A stretch of 64,000 nucleotides of DNA, taken from assembly GCA_013141065.1 (NCBI GenBank), contig JABFRR010000002.1, forward strand, positions 1 through 64,000. Direction: 5' to 3'. This document shows positions 43,428 to 51,671 of this stretch, in pieces (position 1 is the first letter of the stretch; each line of letters begins with the position of its first letter). Position numbers and translations under genes: made by a program. The notes beneath the pieces were generated by a model, which worked only from the letters and a program-made list of their open reading frames with translations, was not told where the DNA came from and did not search any database. The DNA comes from Bacteriovoracaceae bacterium (GTDB taxonomy: Bacteria > Bdellovibrionota > Bacteriovoracia > Bacteriovoracales > Bacteriovoracaceae).

Positions 43428-43679
43428 GTGAAGGATAGTGTAAGTGAAAAAGTTAAAGAATTAAAAGCAAGTTTTGCTGATAAATCTCCTAAACAAATGA
43501 GAACAATTAGAAATAATCTCAATAATCGAATCAAGTCATTTGAAGACGAAATGAAATTTGGAAAAACCCTTCCTAAGGTCTCAGCTTCACATATGTTTTT
43601 TGAACTTGAATTAAAAGAATTAAAAGAGATTTTTGATTTTGCGATGAAAAAAATAAAAGCAGATGAAAAAGTTAAATAG
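43428..43679 (+). CDS. Small helical protein of unknown function
   Basis: 83 residues, highly charged, predicted all-helical with coiled-coil potential (VKELKASFADKSPKQMRTIRNNLNNRIK, ELELKELKEIFDFAMKKIK). GTG start with AAGGAG 8-9 bp upstream. 21 bp after the rhomboid gene, so co-transcribed. Overlaps the next gene by 17 bp. Confidence 0.6.
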   Translation: MKDSVSEKVKELKASFADKSPKQMRTIRNNLNNRIKSFEDEMKFGKTLPKVSASHMFFELELKELKEIFDFAMKKIKADEKVK

Positions 43680-44004
43680 ATTTTTTTATGGGCTAATAAT
43701 TCTTACAAGTTTTGCTAGTGCAGAAGAAAAAAAAGAATTAGACTTCTCGTTTCGTATGAATACCCGTTACGAATCGGGAGCAATATTAATTTATGATTGT
43801 GTGGGAGCCTATTACACTTGTGTAAATGATGATGGATTAAGTTCCTGCCGAGAAAGGCGTACCATAAGCCAGCTGAGTGAAAAAAATCCACTCAACTGTG
43901 CACCTTTAAAAATATTTAAAACACGTCTTGAATGCTTAAAAGAGAACTATCGAGTTGTCGAACTCGCTGGCCCAAAACCTTTTTGTTATCCAAAAAGAGA
44001 ATAA
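43663..44004 (+). CDS. Small exported cysteine-rich protein
   Basis: 113 residues; short signal peptide (MKKLNRFFYGLIILTSFASA) and a mature part with six cysteines (YDCVGAYYTC, LSSCRERR, LNCAPLK, LECLKEN, PFCYPKR), likely forming disulphides. No family. Starts inside the end of the preceding small gene. Confidence 0.55.
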   Translation: MKKLNRFFYGLIILTSFASAEEKKELDFSFRMNTRYESGAILIYDCVGAYYTCVNDDGLSSCRERRTISQLSEKNPLNCAPLKIFKTRLECLKENYRVVELAGPKPFCYPKRE

Positions 44005-44009
44005 ATAAA

Positions 44010-44450
44010 TTAAATGTTTTTATACATCAGCACGTGGCTGCCGATGCCTGGTATGTCAAATACCTTTCCGTCAAGTTGAGTGAACCCTACTTTTTCATAA
44101 TAGCCCATTGCCGAGGTGCGAGCGTTACACCATAAGAGAGTGCAGAAATTTTGTTTTATAATGGGAAATGCCATAGTCAGGAGTTCTGAGCTTAAGCCTT
44201 GTGCCTGATAATCGGGAAGAGTGGCCATTCCACGCAATTGGTATTGATGTTGATCTTTGAAGAGCGGATTTCTGTCATAAAAAAATGAAGCAACAGAGAC
44301 GAGTTTAGAATCTTTAAAAGCACCTAAGTGAAATGAAATGTCTTCATCATCATCATTTTCAAATTTAGCTTTTTTTATATCGTGATCGGGGATCAGCACT
44401 TGTTGTCTGATTGAGTAGGTATCTCCTGCACTGATTCTTAAAACTCTCAT
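44010..44450 (-). CDS. GNAT-family N-acetyltransferase
   Basis: About 146 residues. GNAT features: start RVLRISAGDTYSIRQQVL, acceptor strand ISFHLGAFKDSKLVSVASFF, the acetyl-CoA loop RGMATLPDYQAQGLSSELL (A motif Q/R-x-x-G-x-G/A variant), and the C-terminal NARTSAMGYYEKVGFTQLD. Typical small-molecule or protein acetyltransferase; substrate unknown. The ATG at 44450 matches family N-termini better than the upstream TTG at 44519. Confidence 0.8.
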   Translation of the reverse strand: MRVLRISAGDTYSIRQQVLIPDHDIKKAKFENDDDEDISFHLGAFKDSKLVSVASFFYDRNPLFKDQHQYQLRGMATLPDYQAQGLSSELLTMAFPIIKQNFCTLLWCNARTSAMGYYEKVGFTQLDGKVFDIPGIGSHVLMYKNI

Positions 44451-44508
44451 AAAAATTTTATAATATGATTTCTCGTTCTTGTCATTGATTGTTTTTTGAC
44501 TCAGTGTC

Positions 44509-45141
44509 TTAGTGACCAAGTGTAGTAGAAAGCCTAAACAAAGATTCCATAGACATTTTCGCTAAGGCCTGAGAAAAAAATTCAAAAACTACATTAGGAA
44601 ATCCAGTGTGAATTCCTCTCCAATCAGCTTTGGTAAAAAAGAGGCAACGATTTTTATGAGAAGTGACGTAAATTGTTCCTTGCAGATTTTTGAGTATTCC
44701 GATTTCAAAAATAAATGGATAAATTCCCTCTTTGTCTATTCTTGGCAATTTGAAAATAAGTCTCATGTCATAGGGAAGAAGTGCGTGAGAAAGTAGGTAA
44801 TCAATCTCCTGAGTTTTTTCTTCGTAACGACTGACTTTTACAAAATCGAGAAATTGATGATAATTTTCATAGAGCGAGAGTTTTTTGAGGGCATAATTAC
44901 ATGACTTCGGATGAAGGCCAGCAATTGTAAAGCGCAACTCCTGAATCTCTGTTTTGAAGCCTGAAGCAGCTGATTTGGAGCTAGAAACTTTTGATTCGGA
45001 GAATATTTCGCCATTTAAAATTTTTTCTTTCAAATTTTTTTTATATGGTAAAACGTTGGCACCCAAGTCTGCTCCCCAGAGGGAGAATGAAGTAATTAAG
45101 TTCAAAACTAACAGTGTGCAAAAATTAATTTTATAATGCAT
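44509..45141 (-). CDS. Exported protein of unknown function, possibly START/SRPBCC-like
   Basis: 210 residues; signal peptide MHYKINFCTLLVLNLITSFSLWG. The mature domain (VKVSRYEEKTQEIDYLLSHALLPYDMRLIFKLPRI, then FIFEIGILKNLQGTIYVTSHKNRCLFFTKADWRG) has the alternation of a helix-grip lipid-binding fold, ending SQALAKMSMESLFRLS. The fold call is tentative. 58 bp upstream of the GNAT gene on the same strand and divergent from the topoisomerase operon. Confidence 0.55.
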   Translation of the reverse strand: MHYKINFCTLLVLNLITSFSLWGADLGANVLPYKKNLKEKILNGEIFSESKVSSSKSAASGFKTEIQELRFTIAGLHPKSCNYALKKLSLYENYHQFLDFVKVSRYEEKTQEIDYLLSHALLPYDMRLIFKLPRIDKEGIYPFIFEIGILKNLQGTIYVTSHKNRCLFFTKADWRGIHTGFPNVVFEFFSQALAKMSMESLFRLSTTLGH

Positions 45142-45232
45142 TGTACCTTTTCTAAGACCCGGTTCGGTCTTTAACCTAGTGATCGTTAGAGACTATTATT
45201 TCCCAATATTTAGAGATTGAAAAGGATGCATA

Positions 45233-47314
45233 ATGAGTAGTGTAGGTCCGGTTGTCCGTAAAGGTAGCACAAAAGATGCACTGATTGAGAGTAAAGATCA
45301 GCGCTGGCACGTGCGAAATCGTATCACGTTAGTGTTCGGCAGTAACGATGTAGAAGACTTAGAAGCTTATATTTATAAGCCCAATGGAATTGACTTTAAA
45401 ACGATCAAGTTTCACCAAGCAAAATCTAAGGCGGTTGAAGAGATTCTTGATAATAGTATTGATGAATATTACCGAGGCCACGTCACAGAAATTCACACGA
45501 CTTTATCAAGTGATAAAAAGACAGTGACCATTACAGATAATGGAATTGGTTTTCCTGTTGATAAAGTTCCTCAAGTTTACACAGAGTTTAGAACAGGTTC
45601 TAAATTTAAAGATGAAGAAACTGATGAAAAAGGTTTTCTTTATAGAACTCTCGGACAAAACGGGCTTGGAGCAGCAGCAACATGCCTTACTTCTGATACA
45701 TTTGTTGCAACAGTTAAGCATTATAACTCAAAAATGGAACAAACTTATGAGTTTATAAATGGTGCTCTACAGACAAAAAAAACTAAGCCGAAATCATTTA
45801 AAGGAGCTTCGGGAGTTAGTGTGACGCTTTCCTTGTCGAAAGAAGTCTATAAAGACAACACGATTAGCGAGGATTTACTGAGAAAACGCATTATCGATCT
45901 CGCCTATAACAATCCTGGTTTAACATTTTATTTTAATGGCGAAAAATACCACTTCAAAAAAGGACTTTTTGAACTCGCTCAGCGTATAGACTTAAAAAGT
46001 GCACAGCTTTTAGGTGAAGATGTATTTATTTATGAAACAGAAAATGCCAAAGGGAAAAAAGTAAAAGGGAAAATTGATTTTCACCTTTCACTGACCTTGG
46101 ATCAACGTTCTGAAGAAAGAGAAAAATTCATCTCTTTCGTCAATTCAACTCCAACCTACGATGGTGGCTTTCACCACGATCGAGTGAAGAGAATATTCAT
46201 CAATACGGTGAAAGAAAAAATTGAAAGAGCTGCAAAAAAAGAAAAAATTTCAGTAGTTGATAACGATGTTTTAACGGGGATTACTTTTGTCATGGGAATA
46301 ACCATGCCAAATCCACGTTTTGAATCACAAACAAAAAGAAAATTAGTTCGCGATCTTAACTTAGAAAAAGGTATTGAGCATTTCATGCAGGATAATATTG
46401 AAAAATTCCTGCGCAAAAATAAAGAATTTCTTGAGCTGGTTGTCGAAAGAGCTAAATCACGTCATCGCTTCCAGGAATTAAAAGATGCTTCACTCAAAGG
46501 AAAAAAAGCTAAGAAGCAAAGAGTAGAAAAACTTCTTGATGCCAATGAAAGAAAAGACCGCCATTTATGTACACTTTTTATTTGTGAAGGGGATTCAGCA
46601 ATCGGTGGATTGAGATCGGCCAGAAATAAATTGTATCAAGGAGGAATAGCGCTCAAAGGTAAACCAATGAACGTTATGCAAGCATCAATAAATGATGTTA
46701 TTAATAATCAAGAATTTATGGATATTATGGCATCGATTGGCTTAACAATCGGGCAAAGAGCAGAAGTAAAAGACCTGCGCTATTCAAAAATAGTTTTCCT
46801 GGCCGATTCAGATGTTGACGGTGGACACATTAACACACTTTTAGTGAATTTCTTTTTTACATTTTGGCCTGAAATGTTTGAACAAGGTGCCATTCAGTTT
46901 GCGAAAGCACCACTTTTTGAGGTGATAACTGATAAAGAAACACTGTTTGTTGAAAGTGAAGATCAATTGGAAAAACTTAAAAAATCTTCAGTTAAAATTA
47001 AAGAAATACAAAGAAATAAAGGATTGGGAGAGATGTCTCCAGAGGCTTTTAAGCATACACTTAATCGTGAGGAGTTCACTCGCATTCAAGTTGATGATAT
47101 GAAATCAGCTAAGCACACACTCGATGTTTGTTTTGGTAAAGATACCAATTTAAGAAAAGAGCTGCTTTTAGATACAGAATCAACCGGGCGCACTGCTAGT
47201 GATCTTGAAGAACCTAAAAGAGGTGCTGCAAAAAACTCAACAACTAAAAAAGTAGCTGCCAAAAAAGTCGTTAATAAGAAAGTAGCGAAACCAATTAAAA
47301 AAGCTAAAAAATAA
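45233..47314 (+). CDS. parE: Type IIA DNA topoisomerase, ATPase/TOPRIM subunit (ParE/gyrB counterpart, T4 gp39-like)
   Basis: 693 residues. GHKL ATPase: Glu70 in VEEILDNSIDE, TDNGIGFPVD, GQNGLGAAAT. Transducer region about 230-400. TOPRIM: Glu452 in CEGDSAIGGLRSAR, then DSDVDGGH (525-532) with the metal aspartates. Standard GyrB/ParE read EGDSAGGSAKQGR and DADVDGSHI; the EGDSAIG and FFFTFWPEMF forms here recall T4 gp39 and eukaryotic Top2. The Lys/Ala-rich tail (about 665-693) is extra. It is followed 12 bp later by its partner subunit. AAGGA 8 bp upstream. It relaxes or decatenates DNA; specificity not predictable. Confidence 0.9.
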   Translation: MSSVGPVVRKGSTKDALIESKDQRWHVRNRITLVFGSNDVEDLEAYIYKPNGIDFKTIKFHQAKSKAVEEILDNSIDEYYRGHVTEIHTTLSSDKKTVTITDNGIGFPVDKVPQVYTEFRTGSKFKDEETDEKGFLYRTLGQNGLGAAATCLTSDTFVATVKHYNSKMEQTYEFINGALQTKKTKPKSFKGASGVSVTLSLSKEVYKDNTISEDLLRKRIIDLAYNNPGLTFYFNGEKYHFKKGLFELAQRIDLKSAQLLGEDVFIYETENAKGKKVKGKIDFHLSLTLDQRSEEREKFISFVNSTPTYDGGFHHDRVKRIFINTVKEKIERAAKKEKISVVDNDVLTGITFVMGITMPNPRFESQTKRKLVRDLNLEKGIEHFMQDNIEKFLRKNKEFLELVVERAKSRHRFQELKDASLKGKKAKKQRVEKLLDANERKDRHLCTLFICEGDSAIGGLRSARNKLYQGGIALKGKPMNVMQASINDVINNQEFMDIMASIGLTIGQRAEVKDLRYSKIVFLADSDVDGGHINTLLVNFFFTFWPEMFEQGAIQFAKAPLFEVITDKETLFVESEDQLEKLKKSSVKIKEIQRNKGLGEMSPEAFKHTLNREEFTRIQVDDMKSAKHTLDVCFGKDTNLRKELLLDTESTGRTASDLEEPKRGAAKNSTTKKVAAKKVVNKKVAKPIKKAKK

Positions 47315-47326
47315 GGGATTGAATAA

Positions 47327-48760
47327 ATGGAAGACAGATATCTTCACTCACTTGAATCAGTTTCATTAACCGAAGTAGTAAAAGAAGAATACAGAAATTA
47401 CCAAATCTATACACTCATGGATCGTGCTATTCCCTATCTGCAAGATGGGCTCAAGCCAGGTCAAAGAAGAATACTTTTTACGCTTTGGAAAAATCAGTCG
47501 AAAGGTTTAATGAAAGTTTCAAGTGCTACGGGTTTAGTTTTGACTCTTCATCCACATGGCCCAGCATCTGTAGAATCGGCCATTGTAAATATGGCCCAAG
47601 ATTATACTTTTTCAAATAACTATCCTCTGATTGATAAAAAAGGTTATTTTGGTGAGAGAATGGAGACTGCTCCGGCAGCTTCTCGTTATATCGAGTGTAA
47701 GCTTGGTAAAGTTGCAGATCTTATTTTGTTTGATGATATGAACCAAGTTGACATGGTTCCAAATTATGATGAAAAAGTGATGGAGCCAGTTTGTTTGCTT
47801 CCTAAATTACCTATAATGCTCATGAACGGAGCAGAAGGTATTGGGACGGGCTTTTCATCTGTTATTCCAAGTTTTCACCATAGTGATTTGATCGCTTCGA
47901 TTATTCAATTTGTTGAAACAGGTAGAGCAAAAAAATTAAAAAGCTATGTTCATACTTATAGAAATAAAATTGAAGTCGATGAAAAAGGACGTTTTGTTTT
48001 CAGTATGCGCTTTGAAGAAATTCACGGCTCAATCTATATCACAGAGCTACCTCGTGGATATGATGCTACCAAGATCTACCGCTACCTAACGAAATTTATA
48101 GACGAAGATTACATCAAAGACTTTATCGATTCATCAGTCAATAATGATATTAAAATTGAGTTAATATTTAAAAAAGGGCAACAACCCAAGCTTGAAGATG
48201 TCATTGAAAAAATGTCAAACTCTTCGACCTTGGTTCCCAATTACACCTTAATTTCTGAAAGAGGGGTGAGAATCTTTAATGCGCCAGAAGAAATTATTGA
48301 AATATTTGGTGCTAAAAGATTAGAAGTCGTTAAGAGAAGATATGAGTTACTTTCAGAAGATCTGCAAAAAAAGATCCGACAAAATAATGAAATTATCCGC
48401 TTCATTAAGGATAAAGAATACGAAGTGGCCACTAAGTCGGCCAATAGAAAAACTTATGTTGAGTATCTTGATAAAAAGAAATTTACTTTTGCAGATTATT
48501 TAGCAGATATGCCAATTTATCGAATGACTAAAGAAGAAGTTGAAAAGCGAATGTTGATGGTTAAAGATGATACAAAATCTTTGGCCGAGTTTGATAAAAT
48601 TGCAAAGTCCAAAAGCTTGGTAGAAAAAAAGTTGATTGAAGAACTCAGAGATGTTGATGAAAAATTGACTGCATGGATGAAGCAAAAAGACGCTGAAAAG
48701 ACAAATTTACAAAAAAAGATTGAAAAAGAGACAACGAAAAAGAAAGTTAAGCGTAAATAA
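47327..48760 (+). CDS. parC: Type IIA DNA topoisomerase, breakage-reunion subunit (ParC counterpart, no C-terminal pinwheel)
   Basis: 477 residues. WHD and tower: MDRAIPYLQDGLKPGQRRILFTLWK, HPHGPASVESAIVNMAQ, NNYPLIDKKGYFGERM, and the catalytic Tyr121 in APAASRYIECKLGK, then LPIMLMNGAEGIGTGFSS. The C-terminal part is a Lys/Glu-rich coiled coil, and the beta-pinwheel of GyrA/ParC is absent. DGLKPGQRR and AASRYI follow T4 gp52/Top2 usage more than the KPVQRR and AAMRYTE of ordinary ParC. Length is close to T4 gp52 (about 440). Operon with the ATPase subunit. Confidence 0.88.
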   Translation: MEDRYLHSLESVSLTEVVKEEYRNYQIYTLMDRAIPYLQDGLKPGQRRILFTLWKNQSKGLMKVSSATGLVLTLHPHGPASVESAIVNMAQDYTFSNNYPLIDKKGYFGERMETAPAASRYIECKLGKVADLILFDDMNQVDMVPNYDEKVMEPVCLLPKLPIMLMNGAEGIGTGFSSVIPSFHHSDLIASIIQFVETGRAKKLKSYVHTYRNKIEVDEKGRFVFSMRFEEIHGSIYITELPRGYDATKIYRYLTKFIDEDYIKDFIDSSVNNDIKIELIFKKGQQPKLEDVIEKMSNSSTLVPNYTLISERGVRIFNAPEEIIEIFGAKRLEVVKRRYELLSEDLQKKIRQNNEIIRFIKDKEYEVATKSANRKTYVEYLDKKKFTFADYLADMPIYRMTKEEVEKRMLMVKDDTKSLAEFDKIAKSKSLVEKKLIEELRDVDEKLTAWMKQKDAEKTNLQKKIEKETTKKKVKRK

Positions 48761-48826
48761 TTGACTAAGACGGTCTCTTAAACGTAATTGCTTGAATTTT
48801 TTTATAGATAAAAATGACCTTCTTTG

Positions 48827-48856
48827 TTAACCTCTTAATATAATGTTTTAGGTTAA
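48827..48856 (+). promoter_or_regulatory. Promoter of the IHF-like gene with an inverted repeat around the -10
   Basis: TATAAT at 48839-48844, about 45 bp before the ATG. TTAACCT (48827-48833) and AGGTTAA (48850-48856) bracket it as a perfect 7-bp inverted repeat with 16-bp spacer. The -35 is poor. Autoregulation or repressor binding is possible. Confidence 0.45.
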
Positions 48857-48889
48857 TTAAGACGCACTTGATTTTCATGGAGGAAGATA

Positions 48890-49321
48890 ATGAGTCTCAC
48901 GAAGGCCGATATAGTTGAACGAGTTTACAAAGAAGCTGGTTTTTCAAAAAAAGAAGCAGCAGATTTAGTTGATCTCGTATTCAAGGTTATCAAAGACACT
49001 CTCTCAAAAGGAGAGAAAGTTAAAATATCTGGTTTCGGAAATTTCTCCATCAGAGACAAGGCCACGAGAGTAGGGAGAAATCCTCAAACTGGTGAAGCTA
49101 TGGATATCTCTGCCAGACGTGTTCTCACGTTTAAGCCCTCACAAGTTTTAAAAGAAGATGTCACGATGAGATATGCTCACCGTCTAGATGATAAAGGAAA
49201 TGAAAATAAAGCACTTCCTGCAAAAGAAGGCACAGCTAGAGCGTTGAGTTCGTTTATGTCAAATACTGATGAAGGTGATGAAGATATAGATTTTTCACCA
49301 GAAGAAGATGATAACGATTAG
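48890..49321 (+). CDS. ihfA: IHF-alpha-like DNA-bending protein with acidic C-terminal tail
   Basis: 143 residues. The first ~95 match IHF-alpha: LTKADIVERVYKEAGFSKKEAADLVD, GEKVKISGFGNFSIRDKATRVGRNPQTGEAMDISARRVLTFKPS (with the DNA-intercalating Pro in RNPQTG). The remaining ~48 residues are added, ending in a run rich in Asp/Glu. Such tails may tune DNA binding. GGAGGA lies 7 bp before ATG. A MerR-like regulator follows 17 bp later, an arrangement also seen in other deltaproteobacteria-like groups. Confidence 0.88.
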   Translation: MSLTKADIVERVYKEAGFSKKEAADLVDLVFKVIKDTLSKGEKVKISGFGNFSIRDKATRVGRNPQTGEAMDISARRVLTFKPSQVLKEDVTMRYAHRLDDKGNENKALPAKEGTARALSSFMSNTDEGDEDIDFSPEEDDND

Positions 49322-49338
49322 TTAGGAAATTCAAAGCT

Positions 49339-49833
49339 ATGCAAGGAATAATTGAAATCCCCAATAAGTCATCTTTTAAAATAAACGAAGTATGTGCTTT
49401 AACTGGTGTGAAATCTTACGTCCTCCGTTTTTGGGAATCTGAATTTTCTGAAATTGCTCCACTGTGTTCTTCGTCTGGTCAAAAGCTTTATGAGCACCGT
49501 GATATTGAAGCGATTTTATTAATCAAGAGATTACTTTTTGAAGATAAATTAACGATTGAGAAAGCGAAGGCAGAGATGAAAATTCTCATGCCTCGCGAAT
49601 CTCTCGTTGAGCAGAATTTTTCCGATAATTTCTCATTCGAAGATGTCGAAATAAGTGAAGATGAATTTTTTAGTGAAACTGCTGTTAATGAAGAAGTGCA
49701 GTTTGTTCGTGAGAATTTAACTAAGAGAGTGTTAATTGAGTCTGATTTGAAAAAATTAATGCTTGCAAAGAATAAATTAATTGAAATTCTTAATATTACA
49801 GAAGTTCTTCATCAAAAAAATCACTGGAGCTAG
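49339..49833 (+). CDS. MerR-family HTH regulator
   Basis: 164 residues. N-terminal MerR HTH (FKINEVCALTGVKSYVLRFWESEFSEIAP, SGQKLYEHRDIEAILLIKRLLFEDKLTIEKAK). The rest is acidic and probably helical, with no metal-binding cysteines and no effector domain recognised. Located 17 bp after the IHF gene. Its last 57 bp overlap the convergent polyprenyl synthase gene. Confidence 0.8.
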   Translation: MQGIIEIPNKSSFKINEVCALTGVKSYVLRFWESEFSEIAPLCSSSGQKLYEHRDIEAILLIKRLLFEDKLTIEKAKAEMKILMPRESLVEQNFSDNFSFEDVEISEDEFFSETAVNEEVQFVRENLTKRVLIESDLKKLMLAKNKLIEILNITEVLHQKNHWS

Positions 49834-50730
49834 GTCTATTTTATTTTTCAAATGTTCATGAATCGTTTGAATATTAGTCTCTATCTCACCAAGCATCTTT
49901 TCATAATATTTATTAACAATACTATTTGTCGACTTGAGGTTTAAGTCTACACTTAGAACTTCGAACTTCTTTAAGTTATCAATGCATGTATTTAGTGACT
50001 CATCAGAAAATTTTAGCCATGGATTAACGTCAATTTCATGTTGAGATAAATTTGTTGAAGCCAATTCACTTAAATCATCAATTAATTGAAAATTGATTCC
50101 TAAAAGTCTGGCATATGTGAATAGTTTTTTTTCAATAGAACGATCTGATTGTGACATTGCTAAGAGAGCACTTCCTAATATTGAAACTTGAATGAGTCTG
50201 GCCGTTTTAAGTTCGTGGGTGCGAATGGTGTTAGTAAAAGATTCGGTCATTTCATGAGATAAATCTAAACTCTGGCCATGGATTAGGCCTTTAGGCCCAG
50301 TGGACCAAGAATAGAGTTTTAAGAGTTCTTGCACTCGAGGGTGATTCATCTTAGCGATCAATTGGTATGAGACGTTTAAAAGGCCGTCACCGGCCAAGAG
50401 GGCCTGCCATTCTCCATAAGCTATATGAGTGCAAGCCTTACCGCGACGAACGAGGTCGTTGTCCATACAGGGTAAATCATCATGGATTAAAGTATAAGCG
50501 TGATGCAGTTCAACGCTGGAAGACAAAAGCGCCAAGTTGGAATTAATATTATTTATTGAAAGATTATATAAAGAGAAGTTGAGATCTTTTGCGATGGACC
50601 AAACGAGGGAGGGTCTAAAGAATTTTCCAGCTGGCAAGACAGCGTAAAAATAAACGTCTCGCATCTTGTGATGTGGCAAGGCCCGATTGAGGTGATGAAT
50701 AATCATCGATTCTATTTTTGCTGCTTCCAT
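49777..50730 (-). CDS. ispA: Polyprenyl (farnesyl/geranylgeranyl) diphosphate synthase
   Basis: 317 residues. First aspartate-rich motif HDDLPCMDND, preceded by the ELHHAYTLI helix; K-x-x-R motif GKFFRPSLVW; RRGKACTHIAYGE; second Asp motif reads FQLIDDLSE, shorter than the common DD-x-x-D. It makes an isoprenoid diphosphate chain for quinones or bactoprenol; the length of product is unclear. It lies 11 bp after gspN in the T2SS operon. The 3' end overlaps the merR gene by 57 bp. Confidence 0.85.
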   Translation of the reverse strand: MEAAKIESMIIHHLNRALPHHKMRDVYFYAVLPAGKFFRPSLVWSIAKDLNFSLYNLSINNINSNLALLSSSVELHHAYTLIHDDLPCMDNDLVRRGKACTHIAYGEWQALLAGDGLLNVSYQLIAKMNHPRVQELLKLYSWSTGPKGLIHGQSLDLSHEMTESFTNTIRTHELKTARLIQVSILGSALLAMSQSDRSIEKKLFTYARLLGINFQLIDDLSELASTNLSQHEIDVNPWLKFSDESLNTCIDNLKKFEVLSVDLNLKSTNSIVNKYYEKMLGEIETNIQTIHEHLKNKIDLAPVIFLMKNFCNIKNFN

Positions 50731-50741
50731 CGAATTTTTAC

Positions 50742-51671
50742 TTAAAGTAGTTTTGGAGCACCAGGGGATCTCAGTGTTCCATTTAATTTCATTAGGTAGT
50801 TACCACTGGTATTATCGGGAGGCAAGAAAAGTTTCAAGAAAGCAAAGGTCGTAAGTGTGACAGGAGATAGTCTTAGTTTGCCATCAAGAATCAGTTTTGA
50901 CCCTAAAAAATCACCCGCACTCACTTTTATTTTCCCTTTTAAGTTCATTTCAACAGGACTTACTCTAGTACCGATTTGGATTTTTTCCACATTGATATCA
51001 GTTGAGTCGACGAATTTTGCAGAGATTCTAAATTCCTGCAAGTTCATTTTTGTCAGTTCAAATCCTTGGATATTTTGTGAAGGGACTGAGAAGTTTTTAG
51101 AAGCAATGTCAATCTCACCATCAACAATTGTACCTGATTTAAATTCAAAAAAACCTTCCACACTAAAGTTTCCAGAAATCGGAGAGAGGTTATTTTTAGT
51201 CATTGGAGCAAAAAATTGTGAATCAATAATTGTATTTTCAATTTTAATACTATGAGAAAAAAGTGAAACAACTGGGTAGAGGCTAATTTTAGTTTTGTTG
51301 CTTACTGCTTCAATATGAAGTCTGAGACCTAAAGGATAAAAACTCGGAGAGTGAAAAGAAATTTTTAAATCTTTCATCGCCAATTGATTATTATATTGTC
51401 CAAAACAAGCGCCAGAAATAATTGGTTTTTTAACTGTAATTTTGGGTAAAAAATATCCCAGCTCAGCACGTTCAAATAATATAGGACAAGAAGCATTTGA
51501 TCCAAGTATGTTCTGCAAGGTTTTATTGATCCGATCTTCGATTGAAAAATTTGCCAGGAATCCAATAAATAATATAAAAAGACCAATGATAATTAGGCGT
51601 GATTTTGTCCAAAAAATAGGAGCGTAATTTTCTTCATTAATTTCATTATATTGAATTTTTCTTTTTTTCAT
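50742..51671 (-). CDS. gspN: Type II secretion protein GspN
   Basis: 309 residues: one TM near 29-47 and a periplasmic domain of beta strands (KNNLSPISGNFSVEGFFEF, EGFFEFKSGTIVDGEIDIASKNF, LNGTLRSPGAPKLL), the AsmA-like pattern of the GspN proteins found in delta/Bdello-type systems. GspN is not essential in most T2SS. Overlaps gspM by one base (TAATG). Confidence 0.75.
   Translation of the reverse strand: MKKRKIQYNEINEENYAPIFWTKSRLIIIGLFILFIGFLANFSIEDRINKTLQNILGSNASCPILFERAELGYFLPKITVKKPIISGACFGQYNNQLAMKDLKISFHSPSFYPLGLRLHIEAVSNKTKISLYPVVSLFSHSIKIENTIIDSQFFAPMTKNNLSPISGNFSVEGFFEFKSGTIVDGEIDIASKNFSVPSQNIQGFELTKMNLQEFRISAKFVDSTDINVEKIQIGTRVSPVEMNLKGKIKVSAGDFLGSKLILDGKLRLSPVTLTTFAFLKLFLPPDNTSGNYLMKLNGTLRSPGAPKLL

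Noticed and set aside
45233..48760. Topoisomerase operon as part of a prophage
   Set aside because: T4-like wording alone, but both sides carry ordinary chromosomal genes and no other phage genes are nearby.
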